64,000 bases of DNA from Streptomyces iconiensis (GTDB lineage: Bacteria; Actinomycetota; Actinomycetes; Streptomycetales; Streptomycetaceae). The first letter of the stretch is position 1; the number at the start of each line of letters is the position of its first letter. The translations under genes and the position numbers were made by a program. The stretch covers positions 1 to 64,000 of the forward strand of contig NZ_JANCPR020000045.1 in the NCBI RefSeq assembly GCF_028657195.3, given 5' to 3'. Of the stretch, positions 1 through 7,779 are shown in pieces. Below the pieces are notes generated by a model. The model worked only from the letters and a program-made list of their open reading frames with translations. It made no database searches and had not been told where the DNA came from.

Positions 1-94
1 TAAGGCTCCCTGGAGATGACGGGGTTGATAGGCCGGATCTGGAAGCCCTGTAAGGGGTGGAGGTGACCGGTACTAATAGGCCGAGGGCTTGTCC
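1..94 (+). rRNA. 23S ribosomal RNA, 3' end (partial)
   Basis: The window opens inside the last ~95 bases of a 23S rRNA. The conserved actinobacterial 3' terminus, including the GGTACTAATAGGCCGAGGGC stretch at 69-88, is directly readable. The mature 3' end is placed at about 94 (after GGGCTTGTCC), where it should pair with the 23S 5' end, which lies outside the window. The exact end is uncertain by a few bases. It lies upstream of a 5S gene in normal rrn order. Confidence 0.93.
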
Positions 95-225
95 ATGTTT
101 GCTCGCGTCCACTGTGTAGGTTCTGAGACAACAACCATGTCTTCTTGCGGTACCGCAAATTGAAGAGTGTGCTTGTTCGCTTGACTCTGGGGCCGAATTC
201 TCTGAATTCAGGATTCCCGAATAGA
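95..225 (+). other. 23S-5S intergenic spacer of the rRNA operon
   Basis: This transcribed spacer of about 130 bases separates the 23S 3' end from the 5S gene. It holds no tRNA and no reading frame of note. It would be removed by rRNA processing. A short inverted repeat around GAATTCTCTGAATTC (196-210) is visible and may be part of a processing stem, but I cannot fold it here. Confidence 0.6.
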
Positions 226-344
226 GTTTCGGTGGTCATAGCGTGAGGGAAACGCCCGGTCTCATTCCGAACCCGGAAGCTAAGCCTTTCAGCGCCGATG
301 GTACTGCATGCGGGAGCGTGTGGGAGAGTAGGACACCGCCGAAC
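226..344 (+). rRNA. rrf: 5S ribosomal RNA
   Basis: About 119 bases that match the Streptomyces 5S rRNA. The 5' GTTTCGGTGGTCATAGCG and the 3' ACACCGCCGAAC pair as the terminal helix I, and the conserved CCGAACCCGGAAGCTAAG core lies between them. It is the last gene of the rrn operon and is followed at once by a strong intrinsic terminator. End points are set by the helix I pairing and may be off by one or two bases. Confidence 0.96.
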
Positions 345-353
345 AATCTTTAG

Positions 354-399
354 GCCCTTGGCCTTCAGCGTGCATGCGCTGAAGGCCAAGGGCTTTTTT
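354..399 (+). terminator. Intrinsic terminator of the rRNA operon
   Basis: A perfect 17-bp inverted repeat (354-370 with 377-393, six-base loop TGCATG) is followed by six T residues (394-399). This is a textbook rho-independent terminator, unusually complete for a high-GC genome. It ends transcription of the 23S-5S operon before the next gene. Confidence 0.93.
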
Positions 400-472
400 G
401 TTTTTCCGGAGAGCGCTATTGAGGCGGCTGCGCGACAATGTTGTGCGGTGCCCGCAGACAGGAGTCACGCTG

Positions 473-2185
473 ATGTCCCCCAATCCGTCCGACGACCGAC
501 CTGAGCGTCGGCCGCGTCAGTCCGGTCCTCGCCGGAGCGATGACAGGTCGCGTGGGCCCCGGCGTGATGACAGTGGCCGTGGTGGATCGGGTGGTGGTTT
601 CCGGCGGGACGATGACCGTCCGCGCAGTGACCGTCCCCGTAGCGACCGGCCCCGCGACGAGCGCCCTCGTACTGACCGCCCTCGTGACGATCGTCCGCGC
701 GATGACCGTCCCCGTAGTGACCGGCCCCGTGACGAGCGCCCTCGTACTGACCGCCCTCGCGAGGACCGCTCTCGTAGCGAGCGTCCCCGCAGTGACCGCC
801 CTCGTGACGACCGTCCCCGTAGTGACCGTCCGCGCGAGGACCGCCCTCGTAGCGACCGTCCCCGTGACGACCGGCCCCGTACGGACCGGCCGCGTAGTGA
901 CCGGCCCGGGGGTGAACGGCCGAGTGAGGAGCGGGGGCGTGGGTTCGGGACCGGGCGGGAGCGGGACGACAGGCGTAGCGAGCGGCGGGATGATCGGGGT
1001 CGTGGCGGATCGGGTGGGGGTTTCCGGCGCGATGACCGGTCCCGCGATGATCGGCTGCGTAGTGACCGTCCCCGTGAGGAGCGTCCCCGTACGGACCGGC
1101 CGCGGGACGAGCGTCCGCGTGGTGATCGGCCGGATCGGGCGCGTGATGACAGGCCCCGTGGCGATCGGCCGCAGCGTGATGACCGGGACCGGGGGCGTCC
1201 GCAGGGGCGGGGCGCTGAGCGTGCTCCGTACCGTCGGGACGACCGGGACGCGGGACGTACGCAGGGGGCGCGTGGGCCTCGGCGGGATGACGAGCGTGGT
1301 GGCCGGCGGCCGTATGGGCAGGCCGGTGGCGGGCGCGATGACCGGCGTGACGACCGACGGGACGACCGGCGTGGGGCCGCGCCTCGGCGGGATGACCGCG
1401 GGGGTGGCTTCCGGGGCGGGGACCGGGATCGGGACCGCAGGGAGCGTCCGGACCGCGAGCCGTTGCGGCGACTGCCGATCGATGAGGAAGTCACGGGCGA
1501 CGAGCTGGACAAGGACGTCAGGCAGGAGCTGATGAGCCTGCCGAAGACGCTTGCCGGGGACGTCGCGCAGAACCTGGTGATGGTGGCCAGGCTGCTGGAC
1601 GAGGATCCGGAGCGGGCGTACGAGTACGCGAAGATCGCGCTGCGGCTGGCCTCCAGGGTTCCTTCCGTACGGGAGGCGGCGGGCTTCGCCGCGTACGGGG
1701 TCGAGAAGTACGCGGAGGCGCTGGCGGAGTTCAGGACGGCCCGGCGGATGACGGGGCTTCAGCATCTGTGGCCTGTGATGGCCGACTGTGAGCGCGGTAT
1801 GGGGCGTCCGGAGAAGGCGCTGGCCATGGCTGGTGAGCCCGAGGTCAAGAGGCTGGACAAGGCGGGGCAGGTCGAGATGCGGCTCGTCGCCGCTGGGGCC
1901 AGGCGTGACATGGGGCAGCCGGACGCGGCCGTGGTGACGTTGCAGAGCCCCGAGTTGGCGTCGAACTCTTCGCAGCCGTGGACGGCGCGGCTTCGGTACG
2001 CGTACGCGGACGCTCTGCTGGAGGTCGGGCGGGAGAGCGAGGCGCGCGAGTGGTTCGCCAAGGCGCTGGAGGCCGATCAGGGCGGGCTGACCGATGCGTC
2101 CGACCGGCTGGCCGAGTTGGACGGTGTCGAGTTCATCGACGCGCTGGACGAGGGCGCGGAGGACACGGACGGCACCAAGGAGTGA
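473..2185 (+). CDS. Arg-Asp-Pro repeat protein with TPR-like C-terminal domain
   Basis: 570 residues. Start at ATG 473 because GGAG lies 8 bases upstream; an upstream in-frame ATG at 398 overlaps the rrn terminator tail and is rejected. Residues ~1-330 are almost wholly low-complexity, built from repeats of the type RPRSDRPRDD/RPRTDRPRED, then RGG/RDDR blocks. Residues ~345-560 look like helical TPR-type repeats (alternating small and hydrophobic residues, e.g. around AYEYAKIALRLASR and AREWFAKALEADQ) and end in an acidic tail. RD- and RGG-rich tracts in other proteins bind RNA; an RNA- or ribosome-linked role next to an rrn operon is inference only. TPR-containing homologues with variable repeat length are common in Streptomyces. 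The repeat tract can change length by slippage. No enzymatic motif was seen. Confidence 0.85.
   Translation: MSPNPSDDRPERRPRQSGPRRSDDRSRGPRRDDSGRGGSGGGFRRDDDRPRSDRPRSDRPRDERPRTDRPRDDRPRDDRPRSDRPRDERPRTDRPREDRSRSERPRSDRPRDDRPRSDRPREDRPRSDRPRDDRPRTDRPRSDRPGGERPSEERGRGFGTGRERDDRRSERRDDRGRGGSGGGFRRDDRSRDDRLRSDRPREERPRTDRPRDERPRGDRPDRARDDRPRGDRPQRDDRDRGRPQGRGAERAPYRRDDRDAGRTQGARGPRRDDERGGRRPYGQAGGGRDDRRDDRRDDRRGAAPRRDDRGGGFRGGDRDRDRRERPDREPLRRLPIDEEVTGDELDKDVRQELMSLPKTLAGDVAQNLVMVARLLDEDPERAYEYAKIALRLASRVPSVREAAGFAAYGVEKYAEALAEFRTARRMTGLQHLWPVMADCERGMGRPEKALAMAGEPEVKRLDKAGQVEMRLVAAGARRDMGQPDAAVVTLQSPELASNSSQPWTARLRYAYADALLEVGRESEAREWFAKALEADQGGLTDASDRLAELDGVEFIDALDEGAEDTDGTKE
605..1160 (+). repeat. 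Degenerate tandem repeats encoding (RPRxDRPRxD)n
   Basis: Within the preceding gene, units of 12-24 bases of the form CGTCCCCGTAGTGACCG and CGCCCTCGTGACGACCG recur many times with small changes. The period is a multiple of three, so copy-number changes would keep the frame. The tract resumes in weaker form to about 1440. Confidence 0.85.
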
Positions 2186-2220
2186 GCTTCGGCTCCGCGT
2201 GACGCGAGTGTGAGGGAAAG

Positions 2221-2251
2221 AAAGGGCGGGCTCCCATGGGGCCCGCCCTTT
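2221..2251. terminator. Bidirectional terminator between convergent genes
   Basis: An 11-bp perfect stem, AAAGGGCGGGC (2221-2231) with GCCCGCCCTTT (2241-2251). The A-rich left arm and T-rich right arm let it act on both strands. It lies between the convergent RD-repeat gene and desD. Confidence 0.8.
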
Positions 2252-2300
2252 GCTGTTCCGGTGTCGTGTCGCGGTGCTTTTTTGTGCGGGTGCTTCCTCG

Positions 2301-4109
2301 TCAGCGGTTGGCTATGGGGTTCTTGAGGGTGCCGGTGAGCTGGAGGGCGCCCGAGGGGTCCTGGAGGTCGACCATCTGCTGGTTGTCGCGCAGCTGGAGG
2401 CGGTTGAGGCAGGAGAGGGCGAAGTCCTCGGCGAACAGGTCGTACTGCGCGAAGCGGTCGGCCAGGTGCGGGTTGGCCTTCTGGTAGGCGGTGACGTGGT
2501 CGGCGACGGTGGACCAGAAGGTGTCCTCGTCGAGGGTGCCGGCCTCGGCGAGCGTGGGGGCGAGGAAGCGGAAGAAGCAGTCGAAGACATCGGTGAAGAG
2601 GGAGAGGATCTTCATGTCCTCGGGGACCTCGGCGCGGATGCGTTCGACCTCGGGCGGGAGTACGGCCTCGGTGTTCATGACCGCGATCTCCTCGGCGAGG
2701 TCCTTGAACAGGGAGCGCCGGGGAACTCCGTTCTCGTCCAGGACGAGGATGACGTTCTCGCCGTGCGGCATGAAGACGAGGTCGTAGGCGTAGAAGCAGT
2801 GCAGCAGCGGGGTGAGGTACGCGTCGAGGTAGTGGCGCAGCCAGGTGGTGGGGGGCAGGCCCGAGTCCTCGATGAGGGCGGCGGCGAAGGAGTTACCCTC
2901 CCGGTCGACGTGGAGGAGCGAGGCCATGGTGGCGGGCTTCTCGCCCTCGTTGAGGAAGGCCGCCGGGCTCTCCCGCCAGAGCGCCGCCAGCATCTTGAGG
3001 TAGGGGGAGCCCTTGGGCGCAGCGGCCTCGTAGGGGGCCGGGTGGTAGCCGACGGCGGCGCGTTCACGCAGGACGGCGAGGCCCGTGGCGCGGAGGGTGT
3101 CGTCCTGGGCCACGAGGCGGGCGAGCCAGTCGTTGATGGCCGGTGTGGCCTCCATGTAGGAGGCGGAGAGGCCGCGCAGGAAGCCCATGTTGAGGACGGA
3201 CAGCGCCGTTTTCACGTAGTGCTTGGCGGGGTTGCTGGTGTTGTAGAAGGTACGGATGGACTGCTGGGCGAGGTGCTCGTCGTCGCCGTGGCCGAGGCAG
3301 ACCAGATGGCGCTGGGCGACCTCGGCGGCGAAGGTGACGGAGAGCTTGTTCCACCACTGCCAGGGGTGTACGGGGATCAGGAAGTAGTCGTCCAGGTCCA
3401 GGCCCTGTTCCGTCATCGTGGCGGAGAAGCGGCGGAGGGTGGGTCCTGACAGTTCGGAGAGGATGAGCTTGTCGTAGCCGAGGTCGGCGCAGGCGGTGAA
3501 CGTCGCACGGTCGCGGTGCGCTGCGACCCAGATCAGCCGTACGGGGTTACCGGTCTCGGGGGCGTAGGCGCGGTACTCGGCGATGTCGAAGCCGAGGCGG
3601 CCGTTGTTGGCGACGAAGCAGGGGTGGCCCTCGGTCATGCCGGCCTCGATGGCCTGGAAGCCGGAGCGTGCCAGTTCGGCGGCGCCGACGTGGGGGGCGG
3701 CGAGCTTGTAGGCGGTGCTGGCGAGGGTGCTGCTGATCTCCTCCAGGTAGACGGGGAGGATCTGCTCGCCCAGGCCGAGGGTGGTGCGCAGCTCGGTGAT
3801 GAACGCGAGCGCGTCCAGGGGGAGTTCGGTGGTGGCCCGGTGGCGGGTGATGCTGTCCGGGTCGACCTGCCAGTGGTCGAGCGCGAAGCGGCGTGCGGTG
3901 AAGCGGTATTCGGTGGCGCCGTCGTCGGAGCGTACGGCGTAGCCGTCGGGGACGCCGTCGAGTGGCTCGGGGGTCAGCAGCCGCTCGTGGGTGAACTCCG
4001 CGAGTGCCTTGCGGATGAGCAGCCGGGTGGCGTGCGCCCAGCGTTCGGGCGTGAGATGGGACACGGCCTCGCGGGGCGAAGTGGCGCGCGGTGTGGTCGG
4101 GAGGGTCAT
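2301..4109 (-). CDS. desD: Desferrioxamine synthetase DesD (IucA/IucC family)
   Basis: 602 residues, the normal length for an NRPS-independent siderophore synthetase. DesD adenylates the succinyl carboxylates of N-hydroxy-N-succinylcadaverine and joins them into desferrioxamine E/B-type trihydroxamates. The whole protein reads as IucA/IucC followed by the FhuF-like ferric reductase fold, with characteristic patches such as VHPWQWWNK and MPHGENVIL. It is the last gene of desABCD; its ATG overlaps the desC stop codon by four bases (ATGA), which implies translational coupling. Regulation is expected through the iron box at 7642-7660. The exact end product (E, B or related) cannot be read from the sequence. 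Confidence 0.96.
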   Translation of the reverse strand: MTLPTTPRATSPREAVSHLTPERWAHATRLLIRKALAEFTHERLLTPEPLDGVPDGYAVRSDDGATEYRFTARRFALDHWQVDPDSITRHRATTELPLDALAFITELRTTLGLGEQILPVYLEEISSTLASTAYKLAAPHVGAAELARSGFQAIEAGMTEGHPCFVANNGRLGFDIAEYRAYAPETGNPVRLIWVAAHRDRATFTACADLGYDKLILSELSGPTLRRFSATMTEQGLDLDDYFLIPVHPWQWWNKLSVTFAAEVAQRHLVCLGHGDDEHLAQQSIRTFYNTSNPAKHYVKTALSVLNMGFLRGLSASYMEATPAINDWLARLVAQDDTLRATGLAVLRERAAVGYHPAPYEAAAPKGSPYLKMLAALWRESPAAFLNEGEKPATMASLLHVDREGNSFAAALIEDSGLPPTTWLRHYLDAYLTPLLHCFYAYDLVFMPHGENVILVLDENGVPRRSLFKDLAEEIAVMNTEAVLPPEVERIRAEVPEDMKILSLFTDVFDCFFRFLAPTLAEAGTLDEDTFWSTVADHVTAYQKANPHLADRFAQYDLFAEDFALSCLNRLQLRDNQQMVDLQDPSGALQLTGTLKNPIANR

Positions 4110-4684
4110 GAGGGGGTGTCTCCTGTGGCGGTCCTGAACTGCTCGCGGGTGCAGAAGCTGAGCAGGGCTTCCTTCTCCGGCTTGGTGAGGGTGGAGTCGA
4201 CGCGGAAGCCGACCGCCTCGTTGAGGGCGTGCACCGCAGTGTTGCGTACGTCGGGTTCGACGACGACGCGGTGCACGGCGGGGTCGGAGAAGAGCATCTC
4301 CATGACGGTCGTGAGGACGGCGAGGGTGAAGCCGTGCACCGGGGTTTCGGCCGGGGCGCAGAGGAAGTGCATGCCGGCGTCGCCCTGTTGGTGGGCGTAG
4401 AGCCCGGCGAGTTCCACGTGTGCGGGGTCGTAGCGCTCAGCGAGGAAGGCGGGGGTGCCGTCGTGGAGGCCGAGGAACGCGTCGTGGTGGGGCGAGGCGG
4501 CGATGCTCATGAACTCGCGCTCGACGTCGAGGAGCGTCGCGTCCTGGAGCAGGTAGAAGGCGGACTTGGGGTGGGTGACCCAGCCGTGCAGCAGCTCGCA
4601 GTCGGTGAGCGGGTCGACGGGGCGCAGCGTGAGGGTGCCGAGCCGGGGGTCGGTGCGGGTGAAGCGGGTGACTGCGGTGGTCAC
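4106..4684 (-). CDS. desC: Desferrioxamine biosynthesis acyltransferase DesC
   Basis: 192 residues, single GNAT-fold domain (siderophore acyltransferase, IucB/RhbD-like). It transfers a succinyl or acetyl group from acyl-CoA to N-hydroxycadaverine. The GNAT acceptor region is seen near residues 125-165, ending in the typical NTAVHALNEAVGFR helix. The start is GTG 4684, whose bases overlap the desB stop (GTGA), and its own stop overlaps the desD start. This tight coupling and the flanking genes make the assignment secure. Confidence 0.95.
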   Translation of the reverse strand: MTTAVTRFTRTDPRLGTLTLRPVDPLTDCELLHGWVTHPKSAFYLLQDATLLDVEREFMSIAASPHHDAFLGLHDGTPAFLAERYDPAHVELAGLYAHQQGDAGMHFLCAPAETPVHGFTLAVLTTVMEMLFSDPAVHRVVVEPDVRNTAVHALNEAVGFRVDSTLTKPEKEALLSFCTREQFRTATGDTPS

Positions 4685-6042
4685 GGGGCCTCCTCGTCGT
4701 TCTGGAGGGCGAAGGGCGCGGCGAACTCCTGGAAGGCGATGGCCTTTTCGACGGCGTAGTGCTCGTGGCCGAGCAGCTCGCGGATGATGCAGGAGTTGCG
4801 GTAGGCCGCCATGCCCAGGTCGGGGGCCGCGAAGCCGTGGGTGTGCAGTTCGGCGTTCTGGACGTAGATCTCGCCGCCTGCGCTGTCAGCGTTGTCGATG
4901 CGGTAGTCACGCCGTACGGCGAAGCGGCCCTGGGTGTCCCATTCGATGCGGTCGGCGACCGGGTCGAGGAAGGCGGGGCGCTGGTAGCGGTAGCCGGTGG
5001 CGAGGATCAGGCCCTCGGTGGTGAGGGTGAAGTCCCGCTTCTGTTCCTCCTGGCGCAGGCCCAGGGCGTAGGTGCCGTCGGCCTCGTCGTAGGAGGCGTC
5101 GGTGAGCGCGGTGTTGGTCATGAGGCGCGTGGGGCAGGGGGCGAGCCGGTTCTTCTGGTAGAGCAGGTCGAAGATGGCGTCGATCAGCTCGGAGTTGATG
5201 CCCTTGTAGAGGTTCTTCTGCGAGGCGACGAGGCGGTCGCGGGTGTCGGCGGGGAGCGAGTGGAAGTAGTCCACGTACTCCGGGGAGGTCATCTCCAGGG
5301 TGAGCTTGGTGTATTCGAGGGGGAAGAAGCGGGGGGAGCGGGTGGCCCAGGTGAGGGTGTAGCCGTGCCTGTCGATGTCCTGGAGGAGGTCGTAGTAGAT
5401 CTCCGCGGCGCTCTGGCCGCTGCCCACGAGGGTGATGCTGGACTTCTTCTGGAGTGCTTCCTTGCGTCCCAGGTAGCGGGAGTTGTGGATCAGGTCGCCG
5501 CCGAGATCCCGTACGGGTTCGGGGAGGTGGGGCGGTGTGCCGGTGCCGAGGACGAGCTTGGCGGTGCGGAAGGTGCGCCGGGTGCCGTCGGGGAGGTGGT
5601 CGGCGCCGACGGTGTAGAGGCCGTCGGCCTCGTCGTAGGTGACCGAGGTGACGCGGTGGCCGAAGCGGACGGTGTCGCCGAGCCGGTGGGCCGCCCAGCG
5701 GCAGTAGTCGCTGAACTCGGCGCGCAGGGGATAGAAGCTCTCGCGTATGTAGAAGCTGTAGAGCCGCCCGCTCTCCTTCAGGTAGTTGAGGAAGGAGTAC
5801 GGGGATGTGGGGTCGGCCAGGGTGACCAGGTCGGACAGGAACGGCGTCTGGAGGGTGCTGTCTTCCAGGAGCATGCCGGGGTGCCAGGTGAAGTCCGGCT
5901 GGTCGTCCAGGAAGAGGCCGTCGAGCCCGGGTATGGGGTCGGTCAGACAGGCGAGGCCGAGATTGAAGGGGCCGAGGCCGATGGCGATGAAGTCGTGTAC
6001 GCGCGCTTCGGCTTCGTCGGCCTGGTGGGGGGAGGGGGTCAC
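4681..6042 (-). CDS. desB: Cadaverine N-monooxygenase DesB
   Basis: 453 residues, a flavin-dependent N-hydroxylating monooxygenase of the lysine/ornithine N-oxygenase family. It hydroxylates cadaverine, the second step in desferrioxamine synthesis. The FAD-binding motif GLGPFNLGLA lies at residues ~22-31, the NADPH-binding motif GSGQSAAE lies near residue 207, and the C-terminal ATGYRYQRP motif is present. Start at GTG 6042, with GGAG 8 bases upstream. It lies 23 bases downstream of desA and overlaps desC by four bases. Confidence 0.95.
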   Translation of the reverse strand: MTPSPHQADEAEARVHDFIAIGLGPFNLGLACLTDPIPGLDGLFLDDQPDFTWHPGMLLEDSTLQTPFLSDLVTLADPTSPYSFLNYLKESGRLYSFYIRESFYPLRAEFSDYCRWAAHRLGDTVRFGHRVTSVTYDEADGLYTVGADHLPDGTRRTFRTAKLVLGTGTPPHLPEPVRDLGGDLIHNSRYLGRKEALQKKSSITLVGSGQSAAEIYYDLLQDIDRHGYTLTWATRSPRFFPLEYTKLTLEMTSPEYVDYFHSLPADTRDRLVASQKNLYKGINSELIDAIFDLLYQKNRLAPCPTRLMTNTALTDASYDEADGTYALGLRQEEQKRDFTLTTEGLILATGYRYQRPAFLDPVADRIEWDTQGRFAVRRDYRIDNADSAGGEIYVQNAELHTHGFAAPDLGMAAYRNSCIIRELLGHEHYAVEKAIAFQEFAAPFALQNDEEAP

Positions 6043-6065
6043 GTGGGGACTCCGGGGACGGTCGG

Positions 6066-7583
6066 TCAGCGTGCCGGGGCGCCGCTGAGTGTGGTCTGTG
6101 TGGCGAGGTGGCGTTCCGCGTGCCCGGCGATGAGTTCGAGGACCGTGGCGATGTCGGCCAGCGAGGTCTCCGGGTTGAGCAGCGTGAACTTGAGGTAGTG
6201 GCGGCCGTCGACGACGGTGCCTGCCACGACGGCCTCGCCGGAGGCGGACAGGGCCTCGCGGGCGTGCAGATTGGCCTGGTCGGTGAGGGCCGCGCTCTCG
6301 TCCTGGTAGGCGTCCCCGGGGGTGTCCTGGGGGACGTAGCGGAAGACCAGGGTGGAGAGCTGGGGTTCGGTGACGACCTCGTAGCGCGGGTCGGCGTCGA
6401 GCAGGTGCCAGGCGTCGGCCGCGCGGTCGATCACCTCGTCGAACAGCTCGCCCACGGTGTCCGCGCCCATGACGCGCAGGGTCATCCAGAGCTTGAGCGC
6501 GTCGAAGCGGCGCGTGGTCTGGATCGATTTGTCGACCTGGTTGGGAATGCTGTTCTCGGCCGAGCGTGCCGGGTTGAGGTAGTCGGCGTGGTAGGTGACG
6601 TGGCGGAGCGTGTCCCGGTCACGGACGAGGACGGCGCTCGAACTCACCGGCTGGAAGAAGGACTTGTGGTAGTCGACGGTCACCGAGTCGGCACGTTCGA
6701 TGCCCTCCAGCAGGTGGCGGCGCCGGGAGACCAGCAGCCCGCAGCCGTATGCGGCGTCCACGTGCAGCCACGTACCGGTCCGCTCGCACAGCTCGGCCGT
6801 CTCGGGCAGCGGGTCGATGCTGCCGAAGTCGGTGGTGCCGGCCGTGGCGACGACGGCCATCACCACCTGGCCCTCCCGCGCGCAGCGCTCCATCTCGGCT
6901 GCCAGCGCGCTCGGGCGCATGCGGCGGTTCGCGTCGGTGGGCACGGGGACGACGGCGTCGGGCCCGAGGCCGAGCAGGACGGCGGACTTCTCCACGCTGA
7001 AGTGGCTGCACTCGGAGGTGAGGATGCGCAGCCGGGGGAGGATCTCGGGGGTGGTGAGCGCGGTCTCGGCGTTCTTGCGTACCAGACGGCAGGTCTCGGC
7101 CCGCGCCAGCAGCAGCGCTTGCAGGTTGGACTGGGTGCCGCCGCTGGTGAAGATGCCGTCGGCGCCCTGCCCGAAGCCGATACGGCGGGCCGTCCAGTCG
7201 ATGAGCCGGCGTTCGATGAGGGTGCCGCCCGCGCTCTGGTCCCAGGTGTCCAGCGAGGAGTTGACGGCGCTGAGTACGGCCTCGCCGAGGACGGCGGGTA
7301 TCACCACCGGGCAGTTGAGGTGGGCGAGATAGCGCGGGTGGTGGAAGTAGACGGCGTCCTTGAGGTAGACGTCCTCCAGTTCGTCGAGGGCTGCCTGGGG
7401 ATTCTCCAGGGGCTGTTCCAGGTCGATAGCGGAGACGGTGGGTGCCAGTTCGGCGGGCGTGATGCCTGTGAACGGCCGCTCGGTGCCGGCGATTCTGTCG
7501 GCCAGGCGCTCGACCCCTTGGGTGAGGGAGCGCCTGTAGTGCTCCGCTGTCCTGTCGTTGAGCAGGTGTGACCTGCTGCTCAT
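6066..7583 (-). CDS. desA: Lysine decarboxylase DesA (PLP-dependent)
   Basis: 505 residues, group II pyridoxal-phosphate decarboxylase. It converts lysine to cadaverine, the first step of desferrioxamine synthesis. The PLP-lysine context DYHKSFFQP and the substrate/PLP patches HVDAAYGCGLL and TSGGTQSNLQ are present. Start chosen at ATG 7583, which has GGGAGG upstream; a longer frame to 7679 would read through the iron box and lacks a binding site. It is the first gene of the operon, and the iron box sits 59-77 bases upstream of the start codon. Confidence 0.95.
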   Translation of the reverse strand: MSSRSHLLNDRTAEHYRRSLTQGVERLADRIAGTERPFTGITPAELAPTVSAIDLEQPLENPQAALDELEDVYLKDAVYFHHPRYLAHLNCPVVIPAVLGEAVLSAVNSSLDTWDQSAGGTLIERRLIDWTARRIGFGQGADGIFTSGGTQSNLQALLLARAETCRLVRKNAETALTTPEILPRLRILTSECSHFSVEKSAVLLGLGPDAVVPVPTDANRRMRPSALAAEMERCAREGQVVMAVVATAGTTDFGSIDPLPETAELCERTGTWLHVDAAYGCGLLVSRRRHLLEGIERADSVTVDYHKSFFQPVSSSAVLVRDRDTLRHVTYHADYLNPARSAENSIPNQVDKSIQTTRRFDALKLWMTLRVMGADTVGELFDEVIDRAADAWHLLDADPRYEVVTEPQLSTLVFRYVPQDTPGDAYQDESAALTDQANLHAREALSASGEAVVAGTVVDGRHYLKFTLLNPETSLADIATVLELIAGHAERHLATQTTLSGAPAR

Positions 7584-7641
7584 GAACTGTCCTCCCTGAC
7601 GCGGACGTCGTACGGCGCACCGCGCAATTCCTACTGCGCGG

Positions 7642-7660
7642 TCAGGTAAGGCTAGCCTAA
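7642..7660 (-). promoter_or_regulatory. Iron box (DmdR1/IdeR-type operator) for desABCD
   Basis: The 19-mer TCAGGTAAGGCTAGCCTAA closely matches the actinobacterial iron-box consensus TTAGGTTAGGCTAACCTAA and is nearly palindromic. It lies just upstream of desA. DtxR-family repressors (DmdR1 in Streptomyces) bind such sites with Fe2+ and shut off siderophore genes. Confidence 0.9.
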
Positions 7661-7779
7661 CTAGGTGGCCGAGTAGCACCGCAAGGGGGACCGCCCCGCC
7701 CCGGGTGAAAGGACTGGGCGGGCGCGGTGAAGGAGGGGAACGTGCAGGTCAGCCGGGTGCGCGCGGGTCAGAGGTGCGC

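Noticed and set aside
409..418. Half-match to the LacI-type palindrome (GAGAGCGCTA) near the rrn terminator
   Set aside because: Only one arm matches and there is no regulated gene context. A single half-site is expected by chance.
398..472. Upstream ATG extension of the RD-repeat protein
   Set aside because: The extra 25 residues would be coded from the rrn terminator tail and lack a ribosome binding site; ATG 473 has GGAG 8 bases upstream.
517..1765. Long antisense frames opposite the RD-repeat gene, one encoding an SR-like (RGRS)n protein of 331 residues
   Set aside because: They are mirror translations of the same repeat. Without stops in a GC-rich repeat, every frame stays open. They lack ribosome binding sites and conserved domains.
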